Source of the DNA: Streptomyces sp. NBC_00691
Lineage (GTDB): Bacteria > Actinomycetota > Actinomycetes > Streptomycetales > Streptomycetaceae
Direction: 5' to 3'
Length of the DNA: 64,000 bases
Assembly (NCBI RefSeq): GCF_036226665.1
Contig: NZ_CP109007.1
Span: forward strand, 4,690,501 to 4,754,500
Part shown: piece by piece, positions 1 through 11,001 of the stretch
Numbering within the stretch: the stretch's first letter is position 1
How the letters are laid out: each line of letters starts with the position of its first letter
Position numbers and translations under genes: made by a program
The notes under the pieces: generated by a model
Told to the model about the DNA's origin: nothing
Databases searched by the model: none
What the model saw: the letters and a program-made list of their open reading frames with translations, nothing else

Positions 1-750
1 GCCCCAGTACAGGATGTCGCCCGGCTGGAGGTTGCTCAGGGAGACGGAGGTGCCCATGCTCGACTGGTCGTACGAGATGCGGGGCAGGTCGATGCCGGCC
101 TCGCGGTAGGCGGCCTGGACGAGACCGGAGCAGTCCCACGAGTTGGGGCCGGTGCCGCCGGTGACGTACGAGTCGCCGACCTGGGCGCGGGCGAAGGCCA
201 CGATCGCGGCGGCGGAGCCGGAGGGGGCCTGCGTCTGGGAGTCGCCGGAACCGGCCGAGGAGCCGGAGTCCGAGGAGCCGTCGCTCGCGGACGTGGCGGC
301 GAGCTGGGTGCGCTCGCTCGTGCGGGAGGCGCGCTCCTGCGCTTCCTTGCGCTCCTGCTCGGCCTTGGCGTCCGCCTCGGCCTTGAGGCGGGCCTTCTCG
401 GCCTTCTCGGCCGCGGCCTTGCGGTCGGCCTGGGCCTTGGCCGTCTTGGCCTCCTGGGCGGCCTTCTGCAGCGCCAGGTTCTCCTGCGTCTGGAGGCTCT
501 GGTCGAGAGCCTCCTGCTGGGAGGCCTCGGCGGAGGCGGCGACGGCGGAGGCGAGACCGGTGCCGGCCTCGAGGGAGCCCAGGGTGGGCATTTCGATGGT
601 CTCGGTCACCGGCTCGGCATTCGCCGGCCCGGCAGCACCGGCCACCGCGATGGTGCCGAGGACGCCACCGGCAACTCCGGCTCGCAGCGCGAGCTTCGAG
701 GCGCTGCGGCGGGGCTTCCGGTGGCTGGGTATGTGAGCGGTGTGGGACAT
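1..750 (-). CDS. NlpC/P60 family secreted peptidoglycan endopeptidase (C-terminus cut by window edge)
   Basis: Transcribed leftward and runs off the window; 250 N-terminal codons are present, starting at the ATG at 748-750. Residues 1-45 form a long signal peptide with a basic n-region (RKPRR), a hydrophobic core and an ANA cleavage site. Residues about 75-145 are a charged Ala/Lys/Glu/Gln coiled coil, then a Ser/Gly linker (150-178). The NlpC/P60 domain starts near 180 and contains the catalytic-cysteine motif DCSGLVQAAY (Cys207); the His lies beyond the edge. The family cleaves peptide stems of peptidoglycan outside the membrane. It is divergent from nuoA across a 670-bp gap. Function of the family is known; the specific bond cut is not inferable here. 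Confidence 0.93.
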   Translation of the reverse strand, partial: MSHTAHIPSHRKPRRSASKLALRAGVAGGVLGTIAVAGAAGPANAEPVTETIEMPTLGSLEAGTGLASAVAASAEASQQEALDQSLQTQENLALQKAAQEAKTAKAQADRKAAAEKAEKARLKAEADAKAEQERKEAQERASRTSERTQLAATSASDGSSDSGSSAGSGDSQTQAPSGSAAAIVAFARAQVGDSYVTGGTGPNSWDCSGLVQAAYREAGIDLPRISYDQSSMGTSVSLSNLQPGDILYWG

Positions 751-1192
751 GAGGACAACCGCTATCAGGGCTTCACGGTTCCCTTCAAGAAACGTGGGTT
801 GCGCCACAGTTACGTTCGGAATCTCCTAATCCGCTTCCGTGGCGCCCTTATTGACGCCGTAACGGGCAAATCGGGCACGGCTCATCTGGCCCTTGATCAC
901 GGGTTTTCAATGAAACGCCCGAATTGCCCGACGCTTACCACCTCTTGACGCGCATGGCCAAGCCCCATGTTTTCGAGAGCTTCGGGGTGTGGCGCACGTC
1001 ACAGATCCGTCTCACGAACGCTCGTGAACGGGCGCACGCGTCCACCGTCGTACGCCGGACCCCCCGACCGGGCGACGGGCGCTGTCTTTATCACCCGGAT
1101 GCGTCCATCGCCAATTTGCCTGTAGTGACCATCACTTGATAGTGCGACACCCCCTCCGAGCAGCGATTTCCGGTCCGGATGTCACATCTGGT

Positions 1193-1301
1193 GATCACCT
1201 GGGCGCTTCGCGCAACAAGATCACCGCTCATCCGACTTCATGATCCTTCGTCAGGTGGTGGAGATCACAAAGTCGTTGCTGTACCCCGTGTCGCAGATCA
1301 C
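1193..1301. repeat. Four GATCAC boxes upstream of nuoA
   Basis: GATCAC occurs at 1193-1198 (inside the perfect palindrome GTGATCAC, 1191-1198), 1219-1224, 1263-1268 and 1296-1301, three of them preceded by A. Four exact hexamers in 109 bp just upstream of the probable nuoA promoter suggest binding sites for an activator or repressor, but no known regulator is assigned. Confidence 0.4.
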
Positions 1302-1320
1302 AGAGGGGCGGGCATAAGAT
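1291..1320 (+). promoter_or_regulatory. Candidate nuoA promoter
   Basis: A TAAGAT hexamer at 1315-1320 resembles a -10 element of the vegetative sigma factor. A weak -35-like TCGCAG lies at 1291-1296 with an 18-bp spacer. If used, transcription would start near 1327, placing the Rex-like operator at about +9 to +26, a usual place for a repressor. The -35 match is poor, so this is tentative. Confidence 0.3.
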
Positions 1321-1335
1321 GCGGGGCAGCCGGGC

Positions 1336-1353
1336 TTGTGAACTGCCTCACAT
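1336..1353. promoter_or_regulatory. Candidate Rex operator (ROP) upstream of nuoA
   Basis: The sequence TTGTGAACTGCCTCACAT matches the Rex consensus TTGTGAA-N4-TTCACAA at all but two defined positions. Rex is the NADH/NAD+ redox sensor of Streptomyces, and nuoA-N is an established Rex target in S. coelicolor. The site lies 68 nt upstream of the nuoA start. Repression would be relieved when NADH rises, matching NADH-consuming complex I. Confidence 0.7.
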
Positions 1354-1420
1354 GGGGGCGATCTTTCACGGTCCGGCCGTGCGGTCCAACGGTCAAGGAC
1401 GACTGGAAGGAGCGAGGAGC

Positions 1421-1780
1421 GTGAATGCGTACGCGCCCGTCCTCGTGCTCGGTGCCCTGGGTGCGGGGTTTGCGATCTTCTCCGTGGTCATGGCCACGCT
1501 TATCGGGCCAAAGCGGTACAACAGGGCAAAACTTGAGGCGTACGAGTGCGGCATCGAGCCGACACCCACTCCCGCCGGAGGCGGCCGCTTCCCGATCAAG
1601 TACTACCTGACGGCGATGCTCTTCATCGTCTTCGACATCGAGATCGTCTTCCTCTACCCCTGGGCCGTCACGTTCGACGCCCTGGGGCTTTTCGGGCTCG
1701 TGGAGATGCTGCTCTTCGTGCTCACCGTCTTCGTCGCCTACGCGTATGTGTGGCGTCGCGGCGGCCTGGAATGGGACTGA
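1421..1780 (+). CDS. nuoA: NADH-quinone oxidoreductase subunit A
   Basis: A 119-residue membrane subunit of complex I with three hydrophobic helices. The family signature is YECGIEPT (loop 1), followed by KYYLTAMLFIVFDIEIVFLYPWA. The start is GTG at 1421 with an AAGGAG ribosome site about 10 nt upstream; reading further upstream adds residues unlike the family and would include the Rex-like operator. First gene of the 14-gene operon; nuoB starts 17 nt after its stop. Confidence 0.97.
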   Translation: MNAYAPVLVLGALGAGFAIFSVVMATLIGPKRYNRAKLEAYECGIEPTPTPAGGGRFPIKYYLTAMLFIVFDIEIVFLYPWAVTFDALGLFGLVEMLLFVLTVFVAYAYVWRRGGLEWD

Positions 1781-1797
1781 GGGGCTGAGGGGCACCT

Positions 1798-2352
1798 ATG
1801 GGACTCGAAGAGAAACTCCCGAGCGGCTTTCTGCTGACGACGGTCGAACAGGCCGCGGGCTGGGTGCGCAAGGCGTCCGTGTTCCCCGCGACCTTCGGCC
1901 TCGCCTGCTGCGCCATCGAGATGATGACCACCGGAGCCGGCCGGTACGACCTGGCCCGCTTCGGCATGGAGGTCTTCCGCGGCTCACCGCGCCAGGCCGA
2001 CCTGATGATCGTGGCCGGCCGGGTCAGCCAGAAGATGGCGCCGGTCCTGAGGCAGGTCTACGACCAGATGCCCAACCCCAAGTGGGTCATCTCCATGGGC
2101 GTCTGCGCCTCCTCGGGCGGCATGTTCAACAACTACGCGATCGTCCAGGGCGTCGACCACATCGTGCCGGTCGACATCTACCTGCCCGGCTGTCCGCCGC
2201 GCCCGGAGATGCTGCTCGACGCGATCCTCAAGCTCCACCAGAAGATCCAGGGCTCCAAGCTCGGCGTGAACGCCGAGGAAGCGGCCCGGGAGGCGGAGGA
2301 GGCGGCGCTCAAGGCGCTGCCGACGATCGAACTGAAGGGTCTGCTGAGGTGA
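1798..2352 (+). CDS. nuoB: NADH-quinone oxidoreductase subunit B (N2 cluster subunit)
   Basis: 184 residues. It binds the terminal [4Fe-4S] cluster N2 that passes electrons to quinone. The four ligands are visible: the tandem cysteines Cys37-Cys38 (LACCAIE), Cys103 and Cys132 (PGCPPRPE). The ATG start at 1798 is preceded by a G-rich ribosome site. The C-terminal ~30 residues are an Ala/Glu-rich helix beyond the conserved core. The 88-bp gap to nuoC is the widest inside this operon and shows no obvious gene. Confidence 0.98.
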   Translation: MGLEEKLPSGFLLTTVEQAAGWVRKASVFPATFGLACCAIEMMTTGAGRYDLARFGMEVFRGSPRQADLMIVAGRVSQKMAPVLRQVYDQMPNPKWVISMGVCASSGGMFNNYAIVQGVDHIVPVDIYLPGCPPRPEMLLDAILKLHQKIQGSKLGVNAEEAAREAEEAALKALPTIELKGLLR

Positions 2353-2440
2353 CCGACGCACGCGCGGCCGCCGGGCCGCAGAAGGCGACGACGGCCGCAC
2401 CTCCGCGCCGCGTGGGCGGAGAAGGGAACAGGGCAGCACA

Positions 2441-3172
2441 GTGAGCGACGAGACACCCAATCCCGAGAAGGACCTCAGCGCGCAGAACCTGCCGGGGCAG
2501 CGGGGGGAGCACGGCGAGGAGGTCCGCGTCCAGCGCGGCATGTTCGGCGCCGACAAGGGCGGCGACACCTCCGGCTACGGCGGACTCGTCCGCTCGATCC
2601 GGCTCCCCGGACCGGCCTCCCGCCCCTACGGCGGCTGGTTCGACGAGGTGGCCGACGAACTCGAGGGCGCACTGGAGGAGCAGGGCCTGCTCCCCGGGAA
2701 CGCCATCGAGAAGACGGTCGTCGACCGGGACGAGCTCACCTTCCACATCGAGCGGGAGCACCTCGTCCGCGTGGCCCGGACCCTCCGCGACGACCCGGCG
2801 CTCCGCTTCGAGCTGTGCACCGGCGTCTCGGGCGTCCACTACCCGGGCGACAAGGGCCGCGAGCTGCACGCCGTCTACCACCTGCGCTCGCTCACCCACG
2901 GCCGGCTGATCCGGCTGGAGACGTCCGCGCCGGACACCGACCCGCACGTGCCGTCGCTCGTCGCGGTCTACCCGACGAACGACTGGCACGAGCGCGAGAC
3001 GTACGACTTCTTCGGCATCGTCTTCGACGGCCACCCCGCCCTCACCCGGATCATGATGCCGGACGACTGGCAGGGCCACCCGCAGCGCAAGGACTACCCC
3101 CTCGGTGGCATCGCCATCGAGTACAAGGGCGCCCAGATCCCGGCTCCGGACCAGCGGAGGTCGTACTCGTGA
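2441..3172 (+). CDS. nuoC: NADH-quinone oxidoreductase subunit C (30 kDa)
   Basis: 243 residues from the GTG at 2441. A charged, poorly conserved N-terminal ~60 residues precedes the 30-kDa-subunit fold. The signature is ERETYDFFGIVFDGHP, then RIMMPDDWQGHPQRKDYPLGG. It sits in the peripheral arm against NuoD and NuoB. The stop overlaps the GTG of nuoD (GTGA), indicating coupled translation. Confidence 0.97.
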   Translation: MSDETPNPEKDLSAQNLPGQRGEHGEEVRVQRGMFGADKGGDTSGYGGLVRSIRLPGPASRPYGGWFDEVADELEGALEEQGLLPGNAIEKTVVDRDELTFHIEREHLVRVARTLRDDPALRFELCTGVSGVHYPGDKGRELHAVYHLRSLTHGRLIRLETSAPDTDPHVPSLVAVYPTNDWHERETYDFFGIVFDGHPALTRIMMPDDWQGHPQRKDYPLGGIAIEYKGAQIPAPDQRRSYS

Positions 3173-4491
3173 GCACTTCCCACGCGTCTCCTCGCGAGAC
3201 GACAGAAGGCGCCGTCTACACGGTGACCGGCGGCGACTGGGAAGAGGTCGTTCAGTCCGCCGCGAAGGCCGACGACGAGCGCATCATCGTCAACATGGGC
3301 CCCCAGCACCCGTCCACCCACGGTGTGCTCCGGCTCATCCTGGAGATCGACGGCGAGACCGTCACCGAGGCCCGCTGCGGCATCGGCTACCTCCACACCG
3401 GCATCGAGAAGAACCTCGAGTACCGGACCTGGACGCAGGGCACCACCTTCGTCACGCGCATGGACTACCTCACCTCGTTCTACAACGAGACGGCGTACTG
3501 CCTGGGCGTCGAGAAGCTGCTCGGCATCACCGACCAGATCCCGGACCGGGCGAGCGTCATCCGCGTCCTGCTGATGGAGCTCAACCGGCTCTCCTCCCAC
3601 CTGGTGTGCATCGCCACCGGAGGCATGGAGCTCGGCGCCACCACGATCATGATCTACGGCTTCCGGGACCGCGAGATGATCCTGGACCTGTACGAGCTGA
3701 TCACCGGCCTGCGTATGAACCACGCGTTCATCCGCCCCGGCGGCCTCGCCCAGGACCTCCCGCCCGGCGCCGTCGACGCCGTGCGCGAGTTCGTGAAGAC
3801 CATGAAGAAGAACCTGCCGGAGTACGACAAGCTCGCCACCGGCAACCCCATCTTCAAGGCCCGCATGCAGGACGTCGGCTACCTCGACCTCACCGGCTGC
3901 ATGGCGCTCGGCGCCACCGGACCGATCCTGCGCTCGGCGGGCCTCCCGCACGACCTGCGCAAGACCGACCCGTACTGCGGCTACGAGAACTACGAGTTCG
4001 AGGTCCCCACCGCCGACACGTGCGACTCCTACGGACGCTTCCTCGTCCGCCTGGAGGAGATGCGGCAGTCCCTCCGGATCGTCGAGCAGTGCCTCGACCG
4101 GCTGGAGCCGGGCGACGTCATGGTCGGCGACAAGAAGATCGCCTGGCCCGCGCAGCTCGCGCTCGGCGCCGACGGCCTCGGCAACTCGATGGACCATATC
4201 GCGAAGATCATGGGCACCTCCATGGAGGCCCTGATCCACCACTTCAAGCTGGTCACCGAGGGCTTCCGGGTCCCGGCCGGGCAGGCGTACGCGGCCGTCG
4301 AGTCGCCCAAGGGCGAGCTCGGCGTGCACGTCGTCTCCGACGGCGGCACCCGCCCCTTCCGGGTCCACTTCCGCGACCCGTCCTTCACCAACCTCCAGGC
4401 CATGGCCGCGATGTGCGAGGGCGGCCAGGTCGCCGACGTCATCGTCGCCGTCGCCTCCATCGACCCCGTGATGGGAGGCGTCGACCGATGA
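3169..4491 (+). CDS. nuoD: NADH-quinone oxidoreductase subunit D (49 kDa)
   Basis: 440 residues from the GTG at 3169 that overlaps the nuoC stop. This subunit forms most of the quinone cavity with NuoB and NuoH and descends from [NiFe]-hydrogenase large subunits. The conserved NMGPQHPSTHGVLR motif lies near residue 43, followed by GYLHTGIEKN, and the C-terminal SFTNLQAM...DPVMGGVDR ending is typical. This is the only nuoD in the window; the second nuo cluster lacks one. Confidence 0.98.
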   Translation: MSTSHASPRETTEGAVYTVTGGDWEEVVQSAAKADDERIIVNMGPQHPSTHGVLRLILEIDGETVTEARCGIGYLHTGIEKNLEYRTWTQGTTFVTRMDYLTSFYNETAYCLGVEKLLGITDQIPDRASVIRVLLMELNRLSSHLVCIATGGMELGATTIMIYGFRDREMILDLYELITGLRMNHAFIRPGGLAQDLPPGAVDAVREFVKTMKKNLPEYDKLATGNPIFKARMQDVGYLDLTGCMALGATGPILRSAGLPHDLRKTDPYCGYENYEFEVPTADTCDSYGRFLVRLEEMRQSLRIVEQCLDRLEPGDVMVGDKKIAWPAQLALGADGLGNSMDHIAKIMGTSMEALIHHFKLVTEGFRVPAGQAYAAVESPKGELGVHVVSDGGTRPFRVHFRDPSFTNLQAMAAMCEGGQVADVIVAVASIDPVMGGVDR

Positions 4492-5227
4492 CCGACCAGA
4501 TCAGTCTGGGCATGCCCCAGCTCCCCGCCCCCGCGTACCCGGCGGAGGTCCACGCCCGCCTGACCGAGGACGCGCGGGCGATCATCGACCGCTACCCGGA
4601 CTCCCGCTCCGCGCTCCTGCCGATGCTGCACCTGGTGCAGGCGGAGGAGGGGCATGTCACCCGTACCGGCATGGCGTTCTGCGCCGAGACCCTCGGTCTG
4701 ACCACCGCCGAGGTCACCGCCGTCGCCACCTTCTACACGATGTACCGGCGCAAGCCCTCCGGCGACTACCAGGTCGGCGTCTGCACGAACACGCTCTGCG
4801 CGGTCATGGGCGGCGACGCCATCTTCGAGGAGCTCAAGGAGCACCTCGCCGTCGGCAACAACGAGACCACCGACGACGGCAAGATCACGCTCGAGCACAT
4901 CGAGTGCAACGCGGCCTGCGACTTCGCCCCCGTGGTGATGGTCAACTGGGAGTTCTTCGACAACCAGACCCCCGAGTCCGCCAAGGCGATGGTGGACGAC
5001 CTGCGGGCCGGCCGGACCGTCGAACCCACCCGCGGCGCCCCGCTCTGCACCTTCAAGGAGACGGCCCGCATCCTCGCCGGCTTCCCCGACGAGCGTCCCG
5101 GCGCCGTCGAGGCCACCGGCGGCGCGGGCCCCGCCTCGCTCGTGGGCCTCCGACTCGCCAAGGGCGAGCAGCCGCACCACCGAATCGTCCACCCGCGCGG
5201 TGAGACCTCCGGTCAGGAGGGGGAGTG

Positions 5228-5228
<1 letters not shown>
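4488..5228 (+). CDS. nuoE: NADH-quinone oxidoreductase subunit E (24 kDa, [2Fe-2S])
   Basis: 246 residues; the ATG at 4488 overlaps the nuoD stop. It has a thioredoxin-like [2Fe-2S] domain (cluster N1a) with ligands Cys99, Cys104, Cys140 and Cys144 (CTNTLC and CNAAC contexts). It pairs with NuoF in the NADH-oxidising module. After the core, residues about 190-246 form a Gly/Ala/His-containing extension absent from short bacterial NuoE proteins, as is common in actinobacteria. Confidence 0.97.
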
Positions 5229-6573
<1,345 letters not shown>

Positions 6574-6577
<4 letters not shown>

Positions 6578-9072
6578 CCGTCACCACGCCCCAGCCCGCC
6601 GGCGGCGGCAACCCGGTCGTACCACGGGAGGATCTCGTCTCGCTGACGATCGACGGCATCGAGATCTCCGTCCCCAAGGGGACCCTGGTCATCCGCGCCG
6701 CCGAACAGCTCGGCATCGAGATCCCCCGCTTCTGCGACCACCCCCTCCTCGACCCCGCCGGCGCCTGCCGCCAGTGCATCGTCGAGGTCGAGGGCCAGCG
6801 CAAGCCGATGGCCTCCTGCACCATCACCTGCACCGACGGCATGGTGGTGAAGTCGCAGCTGACCAGCCCCGTCGCCGAGAAGGCCCAGCACGGGGTGATG
6901 GAGCTGCTGCTCGTCAACCACCCCCTCGACTGCCCGGTCTGCGACAAGGGCGGCGAGTGCCCCCTGCAGAACCAGGCCATGTCCCACGGGCAGGCCGAGT
7001 CCCGCTTCGAGGGCGTCAAGCGCACCTACGAGAAGCCGGTCCCGATCTCCACCCAGGTGCTGCTCGACCGGGAGCGCTGCGTCCTGTGCGCCCGCTGCAC
7101 CCGCTTCTCCAACCAGGTCGCGGGCGACCCGATGATCGAACTCATCGAGCGCGGCGCCCTCCAGCAGGTCGGCACCGGAGAGGGCGACCCCTTCGAGTCG
7201 TACTTCTCCGGCAACACCATCCAGATCTGCCCGGTCGGCGCCCTCACCTCGGCCGCCTACCGCTTCCGCTCCCGCCCCTTCGACCTCGTCTCCTCGCCGT
7301 CCGTCTGCGAGCAGTGCGCCGGCGGCTGCGCCACCCGCACCGACCACCGGCGCGGCAAGGTCATGCGGCGGCTCGCCGCCGACGACCCGGAGGTCAACGA
7401 GGAGTGGATCTGCGACAAGGGCCGCTTCGGCTTCCGGTACGCCCAGCAGCGCGACCGGCTCACCACCCCGCTGGTCCGCAACGCCGACACCGGTGAACTG
7501 GAGACCGCGTCCTGGCCCGAGGCCCTGGAGGCGGCCGCCCGCGGTCTCGTCCGCGGCCGCACCGGCGTCCTCACCGGCGGCAGGCTGACCGTCGAGGACT
7601 CCTACGCGTACGCCAAGTTCGCCCGCGTCGCCCTCGACACCAACGACATCGACTTCCGGGCCCGGATCCACTCCGGCGAGGAGGCCGACTTCCTGGCCTC
7701 CGCCGTCGCCGGCCGCGGCCGCGATCTGGACGGCACAGGCGTCACCTACACCTCGCTCGAAGGCGCCCCGGCCGTCCTCCTCGTCGGCCTGGAGTCCGAG
7801 GAGGAGGCCCCCGGCGTCTTCCTGCGGCTCCGCAAGGCCTGGCGCAAGCACGGCCAGAAGACCTACGCAGTCGCCGCCTTCGCCACCCGCGGCCTGGAGA
7901 AGTCGGGCGGCACCCTGCTGCCCGCCGCCCCCGGCACCGAGACCGAGTGGCTCGACGCGCTCACCTCCCGGGTCGGTCTCGAAGGCGACGGACTCGCCGC
8001 CGCCGAGGCCCTCCGCCAGGACGGCGCGGTCCTCGTCGTCGGCGAGCGCCTCGCCGGCGTCCCCGGCGCCCTGACCGCCGCCCTGCGCGCCTCCGCCGCC
8101 ACCGGCGCCCGGCTCGTGTGGATCCCGCGCCGCTCCGGCGAACGCGGAGCCGTCGAGGCCGGAGCGCTCCCCGCGCTGCTGCCCGGCGGCCGTCCCGCGA
8201 CCAGCCCCCGCGCGCGCGAGGAGGTCGCCGCCGCCTGGGGCGTCCGCGAACTCCCGCACGGCTACGGCCGCGACACCGGCCAGATCGTGGAGGCCGCCGC
8301 CACCGGCGAACTCGCCGCCCTGCTCGTCGGCGCCGTGGAGGTCTCCGACCTCCCGGACCCGGCCCGCGCCCGGGAGGCCCTCGACGCGGCCTTCGTCGTC
8401 TCCCTGGAGCTGCGGCCCAGCGAGGTCACCGCCCGCGCCGACGTCGTCCTCCCGGTCGCCGCCGTCGCCGAGAAGCCCGGCACCTTCCTCAACTGGGAAG
8501 GCAGGGCCCGGATGTTCGAGGCCGCGCTCAAGCCCGAGCAGATGACCCGCCCGCTGGCCCCGGCCGACGCGCGCGTGCTCCACATGCTCGCCGACGCCCT
8601 CGACGCCCACCTGGCGCTGCCCGACCTCAGGGCCGTACGCCGGGAACTCGACCGGCTCGGCGGCTGGACGGAGGAGCGGGCCTCCGAGCCCGTCGAGCCC
8701 GGCCAGGCCGCGCCCCGTCCCGGCGACGGCGAGGCCGTCCTCGCCGGACACCGGATGCTGCTCGACCTCGGCCGGCTCCAGGAGGGTGACACCGCCCTCG
8801 CGGGCACCCGGCACGCGGCCGTCGCCCGGCTCTCCGCCGCCACCGCCGCCGACACCGGCGTCAAGGACGGCGACACCCTCGAAGTCACCGGCCCCGCGGG
8901 CTCCGTCGTCTTCCCGCTCCGGGTCACCGAGATGCCCGACCGCGTCGTCTGGCTCCCGCTGAACTCAGCCGGGCGCGGCGTCCTCTCCGACACCGGTGCC
9001 CACCCCGGCGACCTGGTCCGCATCGGCCCGGCGACCCCGAGCCCCGTCGATGCCACGGAGGTGCAGGCATGA
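6574..9072 (+). CDS. nuoG: NADH-quinone oxidoreductase subunit G (75 kDa, Fe-S and molybdopterin-oxidoreductase-like)
   Basis: 832 residues; ATG overlaps the nuoF stop. Ligands seen: [2Fe-2S] N1b at Cys54, Cys65, Cys68, Cys82; N5 at His116, Cys120, Cys123, Cys129; N4 at Cys169, Cys172, Cys175, Cys219. A CxxCxxxC set (Cys245, 248, 252) plus Cys280 provides the extra N7 cluster found only in some bacteria. The remaining ~530 residues are a molybdopterin-oxidoreductase-type fold without an obvious active site, then a C-terminal beta domain. It carries electrons from NuoF toward NuoI. Confidence 0.97.
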
Positions 9073-10430
9073 CCACGCCGCTCGCCGCCGAAGACCTGTC
9101 CATGTTCGGTACGGACCCCTGGTGGCTCGTCCTGATCAAGGCCGTCTTCTGCTTCGCCTTCCTGATGATCACCGTGCTGTTCTCCATCGTGTGGGAGCGC
9201 AAGGTCGTCGCCTGGATGCAGCTGCGCATCGGCCCCAACCGGCACGGCCCCTGGGGCCTCCTCCAGTCCCTCGCGGACGGCGTCAAGCTGATGCTCAAGG
9301 AGGACGTGATCGTCAAGAAGGCCGACAAGGTCGTCTACGTCCTCGCACCGATCATCGCGGCCATCCCGGCGTTCATGGCGATCGCCGTGATCCCCTTCGG
9401 CCCGGCCGGCAACGAGGTCTCGATCTTCGGCCAGCGCACCTCGATGCAGCTCACCGACCTGCCGATCGCGATGCTGTACGTCCTCGCGGTCGCCTCCGTC
9501 GGCATCTACGGCATCGTCCTCGCCGGCTGGTCATCCGGTTCCACGTACCCGCTGCTCGGCGGCCTGCGCTCCTGCGCGCAGATGATCTCGTACGAGATCG
9601 CGATGGGTGCGGCCTTCGCCTCCGTCTTCCTCTACTCCGGGTCGATGTCGACCTCGGCGATCGTCGAGGCGCAGGCGGACCGCTGGTTCGTGATCCTGCT
9701 GCCGGTCTCGTTCATCATCTACATCGTCACGATGGTCGGTGAGACGAACCGCGCCCCGTTCGACATGCCGGAGTCCGAGGGCGACCTCGTCGGCGGCTTC
9801 AACACCGAGTACTCGTCCATCAAGTTCGCGCTGTTCATGCTCGCCGAGTACGTGAACATGGTGACGGTCTCGGCCGTGTCGGTGACGCTCTTCCTGGGCG
9901 GCTGGCGGGCCCCGTACCCGGTCTCCACCTTCTGGGAGGGCGCGAACCACGGCTGGTGGCCGATGCTCTGGTTCGTCATCAAGGTGCAGCTGCTGCTCTT
10001 CTTCTTCATCTGGCTCCGCGGCACGCTGCCCCGCGTCCGCTACGACCAGCTGATGAAGCTCGGCTGGAAGGTCCTCATCCCGGTCTCCGTGGTCTGGCTG
10101 ATGCTGGTCGCCACCGTCCGGGCGCTGCGGAACGAGAACATCGCCTTCGGCAACATCGTCCTCTACGTCGCCGGAGCCGTCCTCGGACTGCTGCTGCTCT
10201 CCTTCGTCGTCGATGTGTTCCGCGACCGGAAGGCCAAGGCCGCGGCGCCCCCGCCGGAGGACACCCGCTCCTTCGACCCGATGGCCGGCGGCTTCCCCGT
10301 ACCGCCCAAGCCCGGACAGTCCCTGCCGCCCGTGCCCCGGCGCAGGCCACGGCAGGACCGGGACCTCGTTGTCAGCGGCGCCCCCGATACAGCTCCTGCG
10401 AGTGATGGAAAGGAGACGGACGGTGTCTGA
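9069..10430 (+). CDS. nuoH: NADH-quinone oxidoreductase subunit H
   Basis: 453 residues, ATG overlapping the nuoG stop. About eight membrane helices cover residues 15-385. It forms the quinone entry channel; the signatures ERKVVAWMQLRIGPNRHGPWG and ETNRAPFDMPESEGDLVGGFNTEYSS are clear. A Pro/Arg-rich tail of about 70 residues follows the last helix, which the second-cluster NuoH2 (322 aa) lacks. Confidence 0.98.
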   Translation: MTTPLAAEDLSMFGTDPWWLVLIKAVFCFAFLMITVLFSIVWERKVVAWMQLRIGPNRHGPWGLLQSLADGVKLMLKEDVIVKKADKVVYVLAPIIAAIPAFMAIAVIPFGPAGNEVSIFGQRTSMQLTDLPIAMLYVLAVASVGIYGIVLAGWSSGSTYPLLGGLRSCAQMISYEIAMGAAFASVFLYSGSMSTSAIVEAQADRWFVILLPVSFIIYIVTMVGETNRAPFDMPESEGDLVGGFNTEYSSIKFALFMLAEYVNMVTVSAVSVTLFLGGWRAPYPVSTFWEGANHGWWPMLWFVIKVQLLLFFFIWLRGTLPRVRYDQLMKLGWKVLIPVSVVWLMLVATVRALRNENIAFGNIVLYVAGAVLGLLLLSFVVDVFRDRKAKAAAPPPEDTRSFDPMAGGFPVPPKPGQSLPPVPRRRPRQDRDLVVSGAPDTAPASDGKETDGV

Positions 10431-11001
10431 TTTCCAGAATCCGGTGGCCGGCTTCGGCGTGACCTTCAAGGCCATGTTCAAGAAGCGGCTGACCGAGCAG
10501 TACCCGGAGCAGCAGAAGACGACCGCGCCCCGCTTCCACGGCCGGCACCAGCTCAACCGTCATCCCGACGGTCTGGAGAAGTGCGTCGGCTGCGAGCTGT
10601 GCGCCTGGGCCTGTCCCGCCGACGCGATCTACGTCGAGGGCGCGGACAACACGGAAGAGGAGCGCTACTCCCCGGGCGAGCGGTACGGCCGCGTCTACCA
10701 GATCAACTACGCCCGCTGCATCCTCTGCGGACTCTGCATCGAAGCCTGCCCCACCCGGGCGCTGACGATGACCAACGAGTTCGAACTGGCCGACTCCTCC
10801 CGCGAGAACCTGATCTACACCAAGGAGCAGCTTCTCGCGGGCCTCGAGGACACCATGGTCGACTCGCCGCACGCGATCTTCCCGGGCATGACGGAGCAGG
10901 ACTACTACCTGGGCCTGGTCGAAGGGGCCGCACCCGGGACCGTCCGTCAGGTCGCCGTGTCCAAGGGGGAGAAGGGCGAGCCGGAGGGGGCGGACTCATG
11001 A
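10423..11001 (+). CDS. nuoI: NADH-quinone oxidoreductase subunit I (2x[4Fe-4S])
   Basis: 192 residues from the GTG at 10423, with AGGAG about 7 nt upstream and overlap with the nuoH stop. It carries two ferredoxin-type clusters, N6a and N6b: Cys54/57/60 plus Cys109, and Cys99/102/105 plus Cys64. It hands electrons to N2 in NuoB. An in-frame ATG a few codons upstream falls within the ribosome site and was rejected as start. Confidence 0.97.
   Translation: MSDFQNPVAGFGVTFKAMFKKRLTEQYPEQQKTTAPRFHGRHQLNRHPDGLEKCVGCELCAWACPADAIYVEGADNTEEERYSPGERYGRVYQINYARCILCGLCIEACPTRALTMTNEFELADSSRENLIYTKEQLLAGLEDTMVDSPHAIFPGMTEQDYYLGLVEGAAPGTVRQVAVSKGEKGEPEGADS

Larger units (their letters stand above)
751..1420. 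promoter_or_regulatory. Divergent intergenic region between NlpC/P60 gene and nuoA
   Basis: No credible gene is present in these 670 bases. The part next to nuoA (about 1120-1353) is rich in short palindromes and GATCAC boxes and ends with a Rex-like operator. A further inverted repeat, TCACGA-ACGC-TCGTGA, lies at 1012-1027, and AGTGA-CCA-TCACT at 1124-1136. The left half presumably holds the promoter and 5' leader of the hydrolase gene; I found no recognisable riboswitch core there. Confidence 0.6.

Noticed and set aside
751..1150. c-di-AMP (ydaO-type) riboswitch upstream of the NlpC/P60 gene
   Set aside because: Such riboswitches do precede some Streptomyces wall hydrolases, but the leader here lacks the conserved core segments on the relevant strand.
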